A stretch of DNA of 42,113 nt from Lysobacter_K sp038248955. Its GTDB lineage: Bacteria > Pseudomonadota > Gammaproteobacteria > Xanthomonadales > Xanthomonadaceae. Both the position numbers and the translations under genes were made by a program. Where the stretch lies: positions 1 through 42,113 of the forward strand of contig JBBRWW010000007.1 in assembly GCA_038248955.1 (NCBI GenBank), in the 5' to 3' direction. Of the stretch, positions 23,098 to 31,555 are shown piece by piece (positions within the stretch are counted from its first letter, which is position 1; each line of letters starts with the position of its first letter). The notes beneath the pieces were generated by a model that made no database searches, was not told the DNA's origin, and saw nothing but the letters and a program-made list of their open reading frames with translations.

Positions 23098-24429
23098 TCA
23101 GGAGCCGAAGTTGGTCAGCACGCCGGCAATCGTTGCGGTCATCAGCGTGGCGATCGTGCCGCCCAGCACCGCGCGCAGGCCGAAGCGGGCGAGGTCCTGG
23201 CGACGTTCCGGGGCGAGCCCGCCGATGCCGCCGATCTGGATCGCGATCGAGCTGAAGTTGGCGAACCCGCACAGCGCGTAGGTCGCGATCAGCCTGCCCT
23301 GGTCGCTCAACACCACGCCGGGGGTCTTGCCGTTGACGATGTCGGCCAGGTGCAGGTAGGCGACGAATTCGTTCAGCACGATCTTCTCGCCGATCAGGCC
23401 GCCCACGATGTTCGCGTCCTGCCACGGTACGCCGATCAACCACGCCACCGGCGACAGCAGGTAGCCAAACAGGGTGGCCATGTCGGTCGGCTTGCCGAGC
23501 ATCGCCGACAGGCCCGTGGCCTCGCCGATCCAGGTCAACGGCCAGTTCAGCAGCGCGATCAGGGCGATGAAGGCCAGCAACATCGCACCGATGTTCAGCG
23601 CCAGTCGCAGGCCGTCACCGGCACCGGCGGCAGCGGCATCGATGATGTTGCTGGTGGTCTTCTCGATCTCCATCTTGACCGTGCCGCGGGTCAGCGGGGT
23701 GCCGGTCTCCGGGATCAGCAGCTTGGCCACCACCATCGTCGCCGGTGCGGCCATGATCGAGGCCGCCAGCAGGTGCTTGGCGTAGAACGCCTGCTGCACC
23801 GGGTCGCCGCCACCGAGCATGCCCACGTACGCGGCCAGCACGCCGCCGGCAATGTGCGCCATGCCGCCTATCATCATCGTGATCAGCTCCGACTCGGTCA
23901 TCTTGCTGATGTACGGGCGGACGGTCAGTGGCGCTTCGGTCTGGCCGATGAACACGCTGGCGCAGACGCTGGTGGTCTCGGCGCCGGACACGCGCATCAC
24001 CTTGGTGATCGCCCAGGCCATCGCACGCACGATCACCTGCATCACGCCCAGGTGATACAGCACGCTCATCAGCGCGGCGAAGAAGATGATCGTCGGCAAC
24101 ACCTGGAACGCGAAGATGAATCCGTACTTCGTCGTGTCCATCAGGTCGCCGAAGATGAAGGTCGAGCCGGCGCTGACGAAGCTGAGCACCTTGACGAAGC
24201 CGTTGCCGAGCGCGTCGAACGCATCCTTGCCGCCGGGCACCAGCAGCACCAGCGCGGCGAATGCGATCTGCAACGTCACCCCGGTGGCGACCAGCGTCCA
24301 ATCGACCGATTTCTTGTTATTGGAAAACAGCCAGGCAATGCCTATCAGCACCGCCAAGCCAAACAGGCCAAACGCCCCCTGCGCCATCAAGTCCACCAAG
24401 TTTTCCCCTGCGCCGGGTGCCGGCTGCAT
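23098..24429 (-). CDS. Concentrative nucleoside transporter (NupC/CNT family)
   Basis: A 443-residue inner-membrane ion-coupled nucleoside symporter. The ATG is at 24429 (MQPAPGAGENLVDLMAQGAF), with a TTG one codon earlier. Family segments: FIFAFQVLPTIIFFAALMSV, SGAETTSVCASVFIGQTEAP (substrate-site signature), LTVRPYISKMTESELITMMI, GGMAHIAGGVLAAYVGML, KIVLNEFVAYLHL and YALCGFANFSSIAIQIGGIG. About ten hydrophobic segments are visible. First gene of a two-gene unit with ribokinase. Substrate range (pyrimidine or purine nucleosides) cannot be read from the sequence. Confidence 0.93.
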   Translation of the reverse strand: MQPAPGAGENLVDLMAQGAFGLFGLAVLIGIAWLFSNNKKSVDWTLVATGVTLQIAFAALVLLVPGGKDAFDALGNGFVKVLSFVSAGSTFIFGDLMDTTKYGFIFAFQVLPTIIFFAALMSVLYHLGVMQVIVRAMAWAITKVMRVSGAETTSVCASVFIGQTEAPLTVRPYISKMTESELITMMIGGMAHIAGGVLAAYVGMLGGGDPVQQAFYAKHLLAASIMAAPATMVVAKLLIPETGTPLTRGTVKMEIEKTTSNIIDAAAAGAGDGLRLALNIGAMLLAFIALIALLNWPLTWIGEATGLSAMLGKPTDMATLFGYLLSPVAWLIGVPWQDANIVGGLIGEKIVLNEFVAYLHLADIVNGKTPGVVLSDQGRLIATYALCGFANFSSIAIQIGGIGGLAPERRQDLARFGLRAVLGGTIATLMTATIAGVLTNFGS

Positions 24430-24518
24430 CAATATCCACGCAGACTAGGGCATCGCGGCTTGCAGCGGCAAGCCAGGTCGTCCCCGGCGAGCGTCAGACA
24501 GGCGTTCCCGTTGCGATT

Positions 24519-25655
24519 TCAGCCGTCGCGCGCGATCACGCGGTTGCGACCGTCGCGCTTGGCCTGTTGCAGGCGGTCGTTGGCGCGATGCAGCAGGCCT
24601 GACAGGTCGACCCCCTCGTGCGGGTAGCTGGCAAGTCCGGCGCTGAAGGTCAGGGTAATCGGATCGCCGTTGCGCTCGGGCTCGAATGGCCGTTCAGCGA
24701 CCAGTCGCCGGATCATGTCGACGCGTTCCCATGCGGTGCCGATCGGCTTGCGCAGCACCATCACGAATTCCTCGCCACCCAGCCGCACCAGCCATTCGCC
24801 GGGCTGGGCCGACTGCCGCAGCATCGACACGACGTGGCGCAACGCGCGGTCGCCGGCCCGATGGCCGATTTCATCGTTGATGTGCTTGAAGTGGTCGAGG
24901 TCGATGAGGGCGATCGTCAGCGAGCTGCGGTCGGCGCGCGCGGCCTCGAAAAGCCGCGGCATCCGGTGCAGCAGCCAGGTGCGGTTGGGCAGGTGGGTCA
25001 GGCCGTCGGTGCCGGACATTTCCACCAGTTGCTGCGCCCGGTACACCAGCATCGCGGTGACGACGGTGGCGATGACCAGCAGCAGCAACCGCTGCAGCTG
25101 GCTGCCAGCGGTCACGGCGCCATAGTCGCTGGAGATCAATTGGTCGGGCGATGACACGAATGTCAACGCGATCAGGGTGAGCAGCCCGTATTGCAGCAGC
25201 GCCAACGCGCCGGCCAGCACCGTGACGCGTCCGTCGCTGCGCAGCGCGGTCAGGACGATCGCGAGCAGGTAGCCACACCACACGACCAGGCTGTTGAGGC
25301 CGGCGGGTACGTGATCCATTGCCAGCACCAGCAGCGCGACGCTGGTGACGGTGACGTCGAAGGTGGTACTGGCGAAAGACAACCAGCGGTAGCGCCGCTG
25401 GCGGCGCGCCAGGCTGAGCCAGGCGAGCGCGAAGCCATTGATCAGCACCGCCCCCCCCAGGGCCGCGAGGGTCTCCTCGATGGATGCGCCAGCCAGCGCG
25501 TTGGCCAACGGCACCAGCAGCAGCGCCGCGGCGATCACCACGCGCAGCCGCGCGACCAGCAATTCGCCGCTGGCGCCCACGCCGAGCATGATTTCGTCCG
25601 GTCGCGACAGCAGCGCGACGACGATGCCCCGGAAACTACGGCTGGTGTTGAGCAT
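24519..25655 (-). CDS. Membrane-bound GGDEF diguanylate cyclase
   Basis: A 378-residue protein predicted to make cyclic di-GMP. The start MLNTSRSFRGIVVALLSRPD at 25655 avoids an unlike extension to 25709. The N-terminal half carries five or six hydrophobic helices (about 45-215; e.g. VVIAAALLLVPLANALA, LLLLVIATVVTAMLVY), with no periplasmic domain of note. The C-terminal GGDEF domain has GTDGLTHLPNRTWLL, LIDLDHFKHINDEIGHRAGD and the active loop RLGGEEFVMVL. GGEEF is a catalytically competent variant. No RxxD inhibitory site precedes it. The signal sensed is unknown. It is monocistronic in appearance, 57 bases downstream of the manganese exporter stop. Confidence 0.92.
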   Translation of the reverse strand: MLNTSRSFRGIVVALLSRPDEIMLGVGASGELLVARLRVVIAAALLLVPLANALAGASIEETLAALGGAVLINGFALAWLSLARRQRRYRWLSFASTTFDVTVTSVALLVLAMDHVPAGLNSLVVWCGYLLAIVLTALRSDGRVTVLAGALALLQYGLLTLIALTFVSSPDQLISSDYGAVTAGSQLQRLLLLVIATVVTAMLVYRAQQLVEMSGTDGLTHLPNRTWLLHRMPRLFEAARADRSSLTIALIDLDHFKHINDEIGHRAGDRALRHVVSMLRQSAQPGEWLVRLGGEEFVMVLRKPIGTAWERVDMIRRLVAERPFEPERNGDPITLTFSAGLASYPHEGVDLSGLLHRANDRLQQAKRDGRNRVIARDG

Positions 25656-25712
25656 CCTGGACCCCAGGCGAAGACCCGGCGAGCATAGCGCGCGTCCCGG
25701 GCTGGGCAACGA

Positions 25713-26294
25713 TCAGCTGCCCAGCCCGCGCAGCGCGACCCAGATCGCCAGCCCCAGGAACACGGCCGCGGCCACGTACCGGGCGGCCGTCAGGGGCAGA
25801 CGGTCGGCGAATCGGCTGCCCAGCACCACCACCGGCACGTTCGCCAGCAGCATGCCGACGGTCGTTCCGGCGATCACTTCCCATAGCGGGTGGTAGCGGG
25901 CGGCGAGCAACACGGTGGCGACCTGGGTCTTGTCGCCGATCTCGGCGATGAAGAACGCGATCGTGGTCGCGACGAACGCGCCGCGCGCGGGCAGATGCTC
26001 GTCGCTCGCGTCGAGTTTGTCCGGCTTCAGGGTCCACGCCGCGACCGCCAGGAAACTGGCGGCGACGACCCAGCGCAGCGTCCCGGGCTGCAGCCAGGCT
26101 GCCCCGCGCGCGCCAACCCACGCGGCCAGGGCGTGGTTGAGCAACGTGGCGAGCAGGATGCCGGCGACGATCGGCCAAGGCTTGCGGAAGCGCGCCGCCA
26201 GCAGCAGGGCCAGCAATTGCGTCTTGTCGCCGATCTCGGCGAGCGCGACCGTGCCGGCCGAGATCAGCGCGGTGGTGAGGGGCGGAATGTCCAT
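25713..26294 (-). CDS. GDT1/UPF0016-family manganese exporter
   Basis: A 193-residue inner-membrane protein with two homologous halves, each carrying the cation-binding ExGDKTQ motif: ALAEIGDKTQLLALLL (about residue 19) and FIAEIGDKTQVATVLL (about 115). Six or seven hydrophobic segments are visible. Members (MneA, Mnx, Gdt1, TMEM165) export Mn2+ or exchange Ca2+/Mn2+ for H+. The start at 26294 (MDIPPLTTALISAGTVALAE) has a GGAG ribosome-binding site. The open frame to 26573 runs through the riboswitch and is not coding. Control by the upstream yybP-ykoY element strongly supports a Mn2+ efflux role. Confidence 0.93.
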   Translation of the reverse strand: MDIPPLTTALISAGTVALAEIGDKTQLLALLLAARFRKPWPIVAGILLATLLNHALAAWVGARGAAWLQPGTLRWVVAASFLAVAAWTLKPDKLDASDEHLPARGAFVATTIAFFIAEIGDKTQVATVLLAARYHPLWEVIAGTTVGMLLANVPVVVLGSRFADRLPLTAARYVAAAVFLGLAIWVALRGLGS

Positions 26295-26360
26295 CGATAC
26301 TCCAGGGCCAGGCGCGACGACGAAAGCAAACGTCGCGCGGCCCGGCCCGGGTCGTGCGCA

Positions 26361-26495
26361 ACGCCTGCCTTCGGTCTCGCCCGCGGGTTCGGAAGGAAAC
26401 GAACCCACCCTGCGCGCCATGGCCTGCTGGCCAAGTGTGTTGACGCGCATCCCCGCGATCGTCGCGAGGGGGCTACTCCCCGGAGGAGGAGGCGC
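26361..26495 (-). promoter_or_regulatory. yybP-ykoY manganese riboswitch
   Basis: On the minus strand the segment contains the conserved GGGGAGTAGC (26481-26472), a variable hairpin, GCGTCAACACACTTGGCCAG, a further hairpin, and the second conserved loop GGCGAGACCGAAGGCAGGCG (to 26361). P1 can form between GCGCCT (26495-26490) and AGGCGT (26366-26361). These two loops are the diagnostic Mn2+-binding elements of the class. It precedes the GDT1-family exporter by 66 bases, a well-known arrangement. Mn2+ binding would switch expression on. Confidence 0.92.
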
Positions 26496-26497
26496 GG

Positions 26498-26503
26498 ATT
26501 GTA
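26498..26503 (-). promoter_or_regulatory. Candidate -10 box for the riboswitch transcript
   Basis: TACAAT on the minus strand lies directly before the riboswitch P1, consistent with transcription starting at its first bases. No clear -35 is visible. Confidence 0.45.
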
Positions 26504-26605
26504 CACCGCGGCCGGCGCGGCGATCACGGCATGACGTGGCGCCGTTCACCGCGCGACACGGTGCGGGTAGCATGCGGGCATCGCGATCTCACCATGGAGC
26601 GTGCC

Positions 26606-27577
26606 ATGCAATACCGTCGCCTGGGCTCGTCCGGCCTGCAGCTGTCCGCCGTGTCATTCGGGGCCTGGGTCACGTTCGGCGGCCAGGTCGACCGGGCAAC
26701 CGCGCGCAACCTGATCGCCGCGGCCTGGGACCACGGCATCAACTTCTTCGACAACGCCGAGGTCTACGGTCACGGCGAGGCGGAAACGCTCATGGGCGAC
26801 GTGATCGCCGACCTGCGCCTGCCGCGGGACGGCTATTGCGTGTCGAGCAAGGTCATGTTCGGCGCCGCCCGGGAACCGCGCCCCACCCAGCGTGGGCTGT
26901 CGCGCAAGCACGTCACCGATGCCTGCCACGATGCACTCCGGCGCCTGCGGGTCGATTATCTGGACCTGTACTACTGCCACCGCCCCGATCCCGATACGCC
27001 GATCGAGGAAACGGTGGCGGCCATGGACACGCTGATCCGCCAGGGCAAGGTGCTGTACTGGGGTACGTCGGAATGGCCGGCCGCGCACATCCGCGCGGCG
27101 CACCGCATCGCCCGCGACCAGCATCTGCACGCACCGACGATGGAGCAGCCGCAGTACAACCTGCTGCACCGCGAACGCGTCGAGCTCGAATACGCGCCGC
27201 TGTACGCCGAACTCGGACTGGGCACCACGATCTGGTCGCCGCTCGCATCGGGGCTGCTGACGGGCAAGTACAGCGACGGCGTGCACGACGGAACCCGGTT
27301 GGCGCGCGCCGATGCAGCCGGGATCACGCCTGGCGTGATCGGCTCCCCGGAAGAACGCCGGGTCGAGCGCGCGCGCCGATTCACCGCCGTCGCCGCCGCC
27401 CTCGATGTCGCGCCGGCGCCACTGGCAATCGCCTGGTGCCTGCGCAACCCGCACGTGTCCAGCGTGATCCTCGGCGCCAGCCGGCCCGAGCAGTTGCTGC
27501 AGAATCTTGAGGCGCTGGATGTGGCCGAGCGCCTGGACGAGGGCGACTGGCAGCGCATCGAGGCGGCAACGAGCTGA
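26606..27577 (+). CDS. Aldo/keto reductase, potassium-channel beta-subunit type
   Basis: A 323-residue NADPH-dependent oxidoreductase with the AKR barrel. The start at 26606 (MQYRRLGSSGLQLSAVSFGA) matches the family opening. An ATG four codons earlier (26594) is possible. Catalytic tetrad: Asp and Tyr in FDNAEVYGHGEAE, Lys in CVSSKVMFG, His in YLDLYYCHRPD. The cofactor end shows VSSVILGASRPEQLLQNLEA. The pattern is of the Kv-beta/YghZ-like subgroup, which reduces aldehydes such as methylglyoxal. The physiological substrate is not evident. It diverges from the manganese exporter riboswitch unit. Confidence 0.92.
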   Translation: MQYRRLGSSGLQLSAVSFGAWVTFGGQVDRATARNLIAAAWDHGINFFDNAEVYGHGEAETLMGDVIADLRLPRDGYCVSSKVMFGAAREPRPTQRGLSRKHVTDACHDALRRLRVDYLDLYYCHRPDPDTPIEETVAAMDTLIRQGKVLYWGTSEWPAAHIRAAHRIARDQHLHAPTMEQPQYNLLHRERVELEYAPLYAELGLGTTIWSPLASGLLTGKYSDGVHDGTRLARADAAGITPGVIGSPEERRVERARRFTAVAAALDVAPAPLAIAWCLRNPHVSSVILGASRPEQLLQNLEALDVAERLDEGDWQRIEAATS

Positions 27578-27686
27578 TCAACGCGCGCCGCGGTTGCCGT
27601 CGACAATCCGCCCGGGCATCGGCCATCGGCCATCGGCGCCGCCGGCCTCACCTATACTCGAGGCCTTCGACGCAAGGGGAAGCGCA

Positions 27687-28643
27687 ATGACCGGTACATT
27701 ACTCGCCACCGTGCTGCTGGTAGCCGCGGTGGTCATCCTGTTCAAGGCCGTGCGGATGGTGCCGCAAGGCTACGAGTGGACCGTCGAGGCTTTCGGCAAA
27801 TACACCCACACGTTGTCGCCCGGCCTGCATTTCCTCATGCCGATCTACCAGGACATCGGTCGCAAGATCAACATGATGGAGCAGGTGCTGGAGGTGCCCA
27901 GCCAGGACGTGATCACCAAGGACAACGCGGTGGTCAAGGTCGATGGCATCGTGTTCTTCCAGGTGCTCGATGCCGCCAAGGCGGCCTACGAGGTCGCGCA
28001 ACTGGAGATCGCCACGCTCAACCTGGTGATGACCAACATCCGCACCTCGATCGGCTCGATGGATCTTGACGAATCACTGTCCAAGCGCGACGAGATCAAC
28101 ACCAAGGTCCTGATGGCGGTCGACCAGGCAACGCATCCCTGGGGCATCAAGGTCAACCGCATCGAACTCAAGGACATCGCGCCGCCACGCGACCTGATCG
28201 ATTCGATGGCCCGGCAGATGAAGGCCGAGCGCGAGAAGCGCGCCAACATCCTCGAGGCCGAAGGGTTCCGCCAGGCGCAGATCCTCAAGGCCGAAGGTGA
28301 GAAGCAGGGCGCCATCCTCGCCGCCGAAGGCAAGCGCGAGGCGGCCTACCGCGAGGCCGAGGCGCGCGAGCGGCTGGCCGAGGCCGAGGCGAAGGCGACG
28401 CAACTGGTGTCCGATGCGATCGCCAATGGCAACGTGCAGGCGATCAACTACTTCGTTGCGCAGAAGTACATCGAGGCGTTCAAGGCGTTGGCCGAGGGGC
28501 CGAACCAGAAATTCGTACTGATGCCGATGGAGTCGGCCGGGATCATTGGATCGATTGCCGGCATCGCCGAACTCGCCAAGGAGTCGTTTGGACAGCAGCC
28601 CGGCAAGGCCGTCGGCGCGCCGCCCATGCGCAGCGGAGTCTGA
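27687..28643 (+). CDS. SPFH/stomatin-family membrane protein (QmcA-like)
   Basis: A 318-residue band-7 protein. The start MTGTLLATVLLVAAVVILFK at 27687 gives a single N-terminal transmembrane anchor. The SPFH domain follows (VPQGYEWTVEAFGKYTHTLSPGLHFLMPIY, VITKDNAVVKVDGIVFFQV, MTNIRTSIGSMDLDESLSKR), and then a long Ala/Glu/Lys coiled coil with EAEGFRQAQILKAEGEKQGA and related repeats (about 175-245). These proteins form large membrane assemblies that modulate proteases such as FtsH. The next gene, three bases downstream, is its usual NfeD partner, so the two form one operon. Confidence 0.93.
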   Translation: MTGTLLATVLLVAAVVILFKAVRMVPQGYEWTVEAFGKYTHTLSPGLHFLMPIYQDIGRKINMMEQVLEVPSQDVITKDNAVVKVDGIVFFQVLDAAKAAYEVAQLEIATLNLVMTNIRTSIGSMDLDESLSKRDEINTKVLMAVDQATHPWGIKVNRIELKDIAPPRDLIDSMARQMKAEREKRANILEAEGFRQAQILKAEGEKQGAILAAEGKREAAYREAEARERLAEAEAKATQLVSDAIANGNVQAINYFVAQKYIEAFKALAEGPNQKFVLMPMESAGIIGSIAGIAELAKESFGQQPGKAVGAPPMRSGV

Positions 28644-28646
28644 GCC

Positions 28647-29093
28647 ATGCAATGGGATTGGCAAGCCGTGACCTGGGCCGCAGTCGCGCTGCTCCTGCTG
28701 GCGGCAGAAGCATTGGCGCCGGGCGCGTTCATGCTGTGGCTGGGGCTGGCCGCGATGGCGGTGTTCGTGATCGTGCTCGCGGTGCCGGGGTTGTCGGTAC
28801 TCGCGCAGGTCGCGCTGTTCGTGGCGCTGAGCTTCGTGTCGATCCAGGTGTATCGGCGCTGGTTTCGTGGCCGCGAGCGCAAGAGCGACCAGCCGACGCT
28901 GAATCGACGCGCCGAACAGTTGGTCGGCCGGGTGATGCCGTTGGAGCGCGCGATCGTCAACGGTAGCGGCCGCGTGCAGGTCGCCGATGCGTACTGGGAC
29001 GTGGCCGGGCCGGACCTGCCGGCCGGCAGTGTCGTCCGCGTGATCGCGGTGGCGACGGACGGAATGACGCTGAAGGTCCAATCCGCTGGCTGA
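28647..29093 (+). CDS. NfeD-family membrane protein, stomatin partner (YbbK/YbbL-type)
   Basis: A 148-residue protein with three N-terminal transmembrane segments (AAVALLLLAAEALAPGAFML, LAAMAVFVIVLAVPG, ALFVALSFVSIQVYRR) followed by an OB-fold domain (LVGRVMPLERAIVNGSGRVQ, VRVIAVATDGMTLKVQ). This is the short NfeD type that lacks the serine-protease domain. It begins three bases after the stomatin gene and is likely to anchor or regulate it. Confidence 0.92.
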   Translation: MQWDWQAVTWAAVALLLLAAEALAPGAFMLWLGLAAMAVFVIVLAVPGLSVLAQVALFVALSFVSIQVYRRWFRGRERKSDQPTLNRRAEQLVGRVMPLERAIVNGSGRVQVADAYWDVAGPDLPAGSVVRVIAVATDGMTLKVQSAG

Positions 29094-29207
29094 GCGCTGC
29101 TCCGGCGCAGGGGTTGAAGCGGCCCCGCAGGCCAGGGCGCGCACCTGGATGCGGGTGCCGGCGCATCGCCCGATCGACAACACTGCGGCGTGGGCGTCGC
29201 CATCTGG

Positions 29208-29213
29208 GATAAT
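29208..29213 (+). promoter_or_regulatory. Candidate -10 box of gcvT
   Basis: TGGGATAAT contains an extended -10 (GATAAT, 29208-29213), 27 bases before the gcvT ATG. A matching -35 at normal spacing is not seen. Confidence 0.4.
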
Positions 29214-29240
29214 CACCGGCTTCCCACCGCAGGCCCGGCC

Positions 29241-30377
29241 ATGACATCCACGACGGCTCCAAGACAGACGATCCTCAACGAAGCCCACCGCGCGCTCGGC
29301 GCCAAGATGGTCGACTTCGGCGGCTGGGACATGCCGATCCACTACGGATCGCAGCTCGACGAACACCACCTGGTACGCAACGACGCCGGCATGTTCGACG
29401 TGAGCCACATGACGGTCGTCGACCTGCGTGGCGCGCGCGTCCGCGAGTTCCTGCGCCACTTGGTCGCCAACTCGGTCGACAAGCTGCAAAAGCCGGGCAA
29501 GGCGCTGTACACGGCAATGCTCAATCCGCGCGGCGGCGTGATCGACGACCTGATCATCTATTTCCTCGCCGAGGACTTCTTCCGCCTCGTGGTCAATGCC
29601 GCGACCCGCGAGAAGGACCTGGCATGGATCGGCGAGCACGCCCGGGCATTTGACGTGCAGGTCACCGAGCGCGGCGATCTGGCGATGGTCGCCGTACAGG
29701 GGCCGACGGCCCGCGAAAAAGTGATCGGCCTGCTGCGCGAGGAAGACCGCGCCCGCATCGGCAAGCTCGGAAAATTCGTCGCCGGTGACGCGCACACCAT
29801 CGATGGCATGCCGCTGTTCGTCGCCCGCACCGGTTACACCGGCGAGGATGGCTTCGAGGTGGTGGTGCCGCAGGACGGCGCGGTCGCGTTTTGGAACGCG
29901 TTGCTCGGCGCCGGCGTCAAGCCCGCGGGCCTCGGTGCGCGCGACACCCTGCGTCTGGAGGCGGGGATGAACCTCTACGGCCAGGACATGGACGACGAGG
30001 TGTCGCCGTACGAGGCCGCGCTCGCGTGGACGGTCGCGCTCGATGAGGGCCGCGACTTCATCGGACGCGAGGTGCTCGAGCAGCAGAAGGCCAGCGGCGC
30101 GCCGCGGCAGATGATTGGCCTGGTGATGGACGACAAGGGCGTGCTCAGGCACGGCCAGAAAGTACTGACCGCGCTGGGTGAAGGCGAAATCCTGTCAGGA
30201 ACGTTCTCGCCGACGCTGGGCAAGGCCATCGCGTTCGCGCGCGTGCCGGCCGGTGAGCTTCCGGCGGGCGCCGCAGGCGGCGTCCGCGTCGACATCCGCG
30301 GCCGCGAGGTGCCGGTACGCGTGGTCAAGTTCCCGTTCGTCCGCGACGGCAAGCCGCAGGATGGCGTGCTGGCCTGA
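29241..30377 (+). CDS. gcvT: Aminomethyltransferase GcvT (glycine cleavage T protein)
   Basis: Transfers the aminomethyl group from lipoyl GcvH to tetrahydrofolate, releasing ammonia and giving 5,10-methylene-THF. The 378-residue product starts MTSTTAPRQTILNEAHRALG. Landmarks: MVDFGGWDMPIHYGSQLDEH, AGMFDVSHMTVVDLRG, LQKPGKALYTAMLNPRGGVI, VAVQGPTAREKV, ARTGYTGEDGFEVVVP and the RDTLRLEAGMNLYGQDMDDE folate-site segment. It is followed by gcvH. Its one-carbon product feeds MetF, encoded elsewhere in this window. The decarboxylase GcvP is not in the window. No glycine riboswitch is visible upstream. Confidence 0.96.
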   Translation: MTSTTAPRQTILNEAHRALGAKMVDFGGWDMPIHYGSQLDEHHLVRNDAGMFDVSHMTVVDLRGARVREFLRHLVANSVDKLQKPGKALYTAMLNPRGGVIDDLIIYFLAEDFFRLVVNAATREKDLAWIGEHARAFDVQVTERGDLAMVAVQGPTAREKVIGLLREEDRARIGKLGKFVAGDAHTIDGMPLFVARTGYTGEDGFEVVVPQDGAVAFWNALLGAGVKPAGLGARDTLRLEAGMNLYGQDMDDEVSPYEAALAWTVALDEGRDFIGREVLEQQKASGAPRQMIGLVMDDKGVLRHGQKVLTALGEGEILSGTFSPTLGKAIAFARVPAGELPAGAAGGVRVDIRGREVPVRVVKFPFVRDGKPQDGVLA

Positions 30378-30478
30378 TGACCGCTGCGTGCGTCGGCAAT
30401 GGGACCTCCCTGCGCCGCCGGCTTGCGGCTTGGATACACTGATCCCCCTTCCACGACCATCGCAGCACGGAGCCCCCC

Positions 30479-30874
30479 ATGAGTGAGATCCCCGGCGACC
30501 TGAAGTTCCTCAAATCCCACGAGTGGGCCCGCGTCGAAGGCGATGGCAAGGTCACGGTAGGAATCTCCGACCACGCCCAGGGCCTGCTGGGCGATCTGGT
30601 CTACGTCGAGTTGCCGACCATCGGCGACCGCGTCGAGGCCGGCAATGCTTGCGCCGTGGTGGAATCCGTCAAGGCTGCGTCGGACATCTACGCGCCGGTG
30701 TCGGGCACCATCACCGCCGTCAACGCGGCGTTGGCGGACAAGCCGGAGACCATCAACGAGGACGCCTACGGCGAGGGCTGGATCTTTACCCTCGAAGTCG
30801 AGGAGCCCGACCAGCTCAACGATCTGCTGGCGCCGGACGACTATGCCGAGCTGCTCGAAGACGACGATCACTGA
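30479..30874 (+). CDS. gcvH: Glycine cleavage system H protein GcvH
   Basis: A lipoyl carrier protein of 131 residues, the usual length. It starts MSEIPGDLKFLKSHEWARVE. The lipoylation site is the Lys in VVESVKAASDIYAPVSG (about residue 65). Also typical are GISDHAQGLLGDLVYVELP and NEDAYGEGWIFTLE. It lies 101 bases after gcvT. The extended acidic C-terminus (YAELLEDDDH) is normal for the family. A GC-rich hairpin follows the stop. Confidence 0.97.
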   Translation: MSEIPGDLKFLKSHEWARVEGDGKVTVGISDHAQGLLGDLVYVELPTIGDRVEAGNACAVVESVKAASDIYAPVSGTITAVNAALADKPETINEDAYGEGWIFTLEVEEPDQLNDLLAPDDYAELLEDDDH

Positions 30875-30895
30875 GCCTCGTTTCCGCTTTGCCAT

Positions 30896-30926
30896 CGCCG
30901 GCCGCCAAGTGCGGCCGGCGTCGTTT
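30896..30926 (+). terminator. Probable terminator of gcvH
   Basis: CGCCGGCCGC (30896-30905) pairs perfectly with GCGGCCGGCG (30911-30920) around CAAGT. The following TCGTTT is a weak U-tract. It lies 21 bases after the gcvH stop. Confidence 0.6.
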
Positions 30927-31520
30927 CCGACGTTCCGCGTCGCGTGCCGCCGTGCGCATCGACTGGATCCCCGTCGAGCCTCGGCGCTGAACTGCGGGGT
31001 GCAAGGCACCGCATGGGGGTCGCAACCACCCGTGTCTGGTCGTGGCGTCGCCGATGCAGCGAGTTGCGGCGCGCGACCACATCCATTGCATCGTTTTGGC
31101 GCCACGCGAACCATGCCGCGGCATTCCGCCTGCGTACCCGCGACGTGACACGTTCCGCTGTTCGATGGCGCGATCGACGACGCGAAAATCGTCGGAGCGG
31201 AAAAAAATGTCTGCGCATTCCTGCGCAAAACGGGTGGTGCAACGCGAAAAGTTTCGCCGGCCGCGCCGCCCGCGCGCGCGAAAGCTGCGATCGGTTTTCG
31301 AATGGTGCCGCGTCGATGGCGCGATCGCACGAGTGATCGCGGTGATGCGTACGTCATTGCATTCGCATCGATGCAAGCCGCGCTGTTGCTGGTTTTCAGC
31401 GCTTCGATGCATTCGCGCGAACGCACCGGCAATCACCCTCGCGCCATTGCAACGTCGGTCCATGTCGGCGCGACGCAAACGCACAGCGTTGCCACGATGA
31501 AAAAAAAACAAGCGGTGGTG
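30927..31520. other. Long intergenic region with A-tracts and short palindromes, no convincing gene
   Basis: About 600 bases between gcvH and the next promoter candidate. Frames on both strands are Arg/Ser/His-rich and unlike proteins. The segment is richer in A-tracts than its surroundings (31199-31206, 31499-31508) and in small dyads: TTGCAT/ATGCAA with 8-base spacer at 31357-31376, TTCGCGCGAA near 31414-31423, TGCGCA twice near 31210-31226, and an alternating CG run near 31270. It precedes a nucleoid-associated histone-like gene, so it may be a regulatory or structural region (inference). Confidence 0.5.
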
Positions 31521-31549
31521 TTGACACATAAAAAAACTGTGATTACGTT
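31521..31549 (+). promoter_or_regulatory. Candidate promoter
   Basis: A perfect TTGACA (31521-31526) is followed after 17 bases by TACGTT (31544-31549), which matches the -10 consensus at only three positions. The spacer contains an A7 tract. Confidence 0.45.
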
Positions 31550-31555
31550 TCGCCC

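Noticed and set aside
29094..29240. Glycine riboswitch upstream of gcvT
   Set aside because: The glycine aptamer core sequences are absent. Only a -10-like GATAAT is visible.
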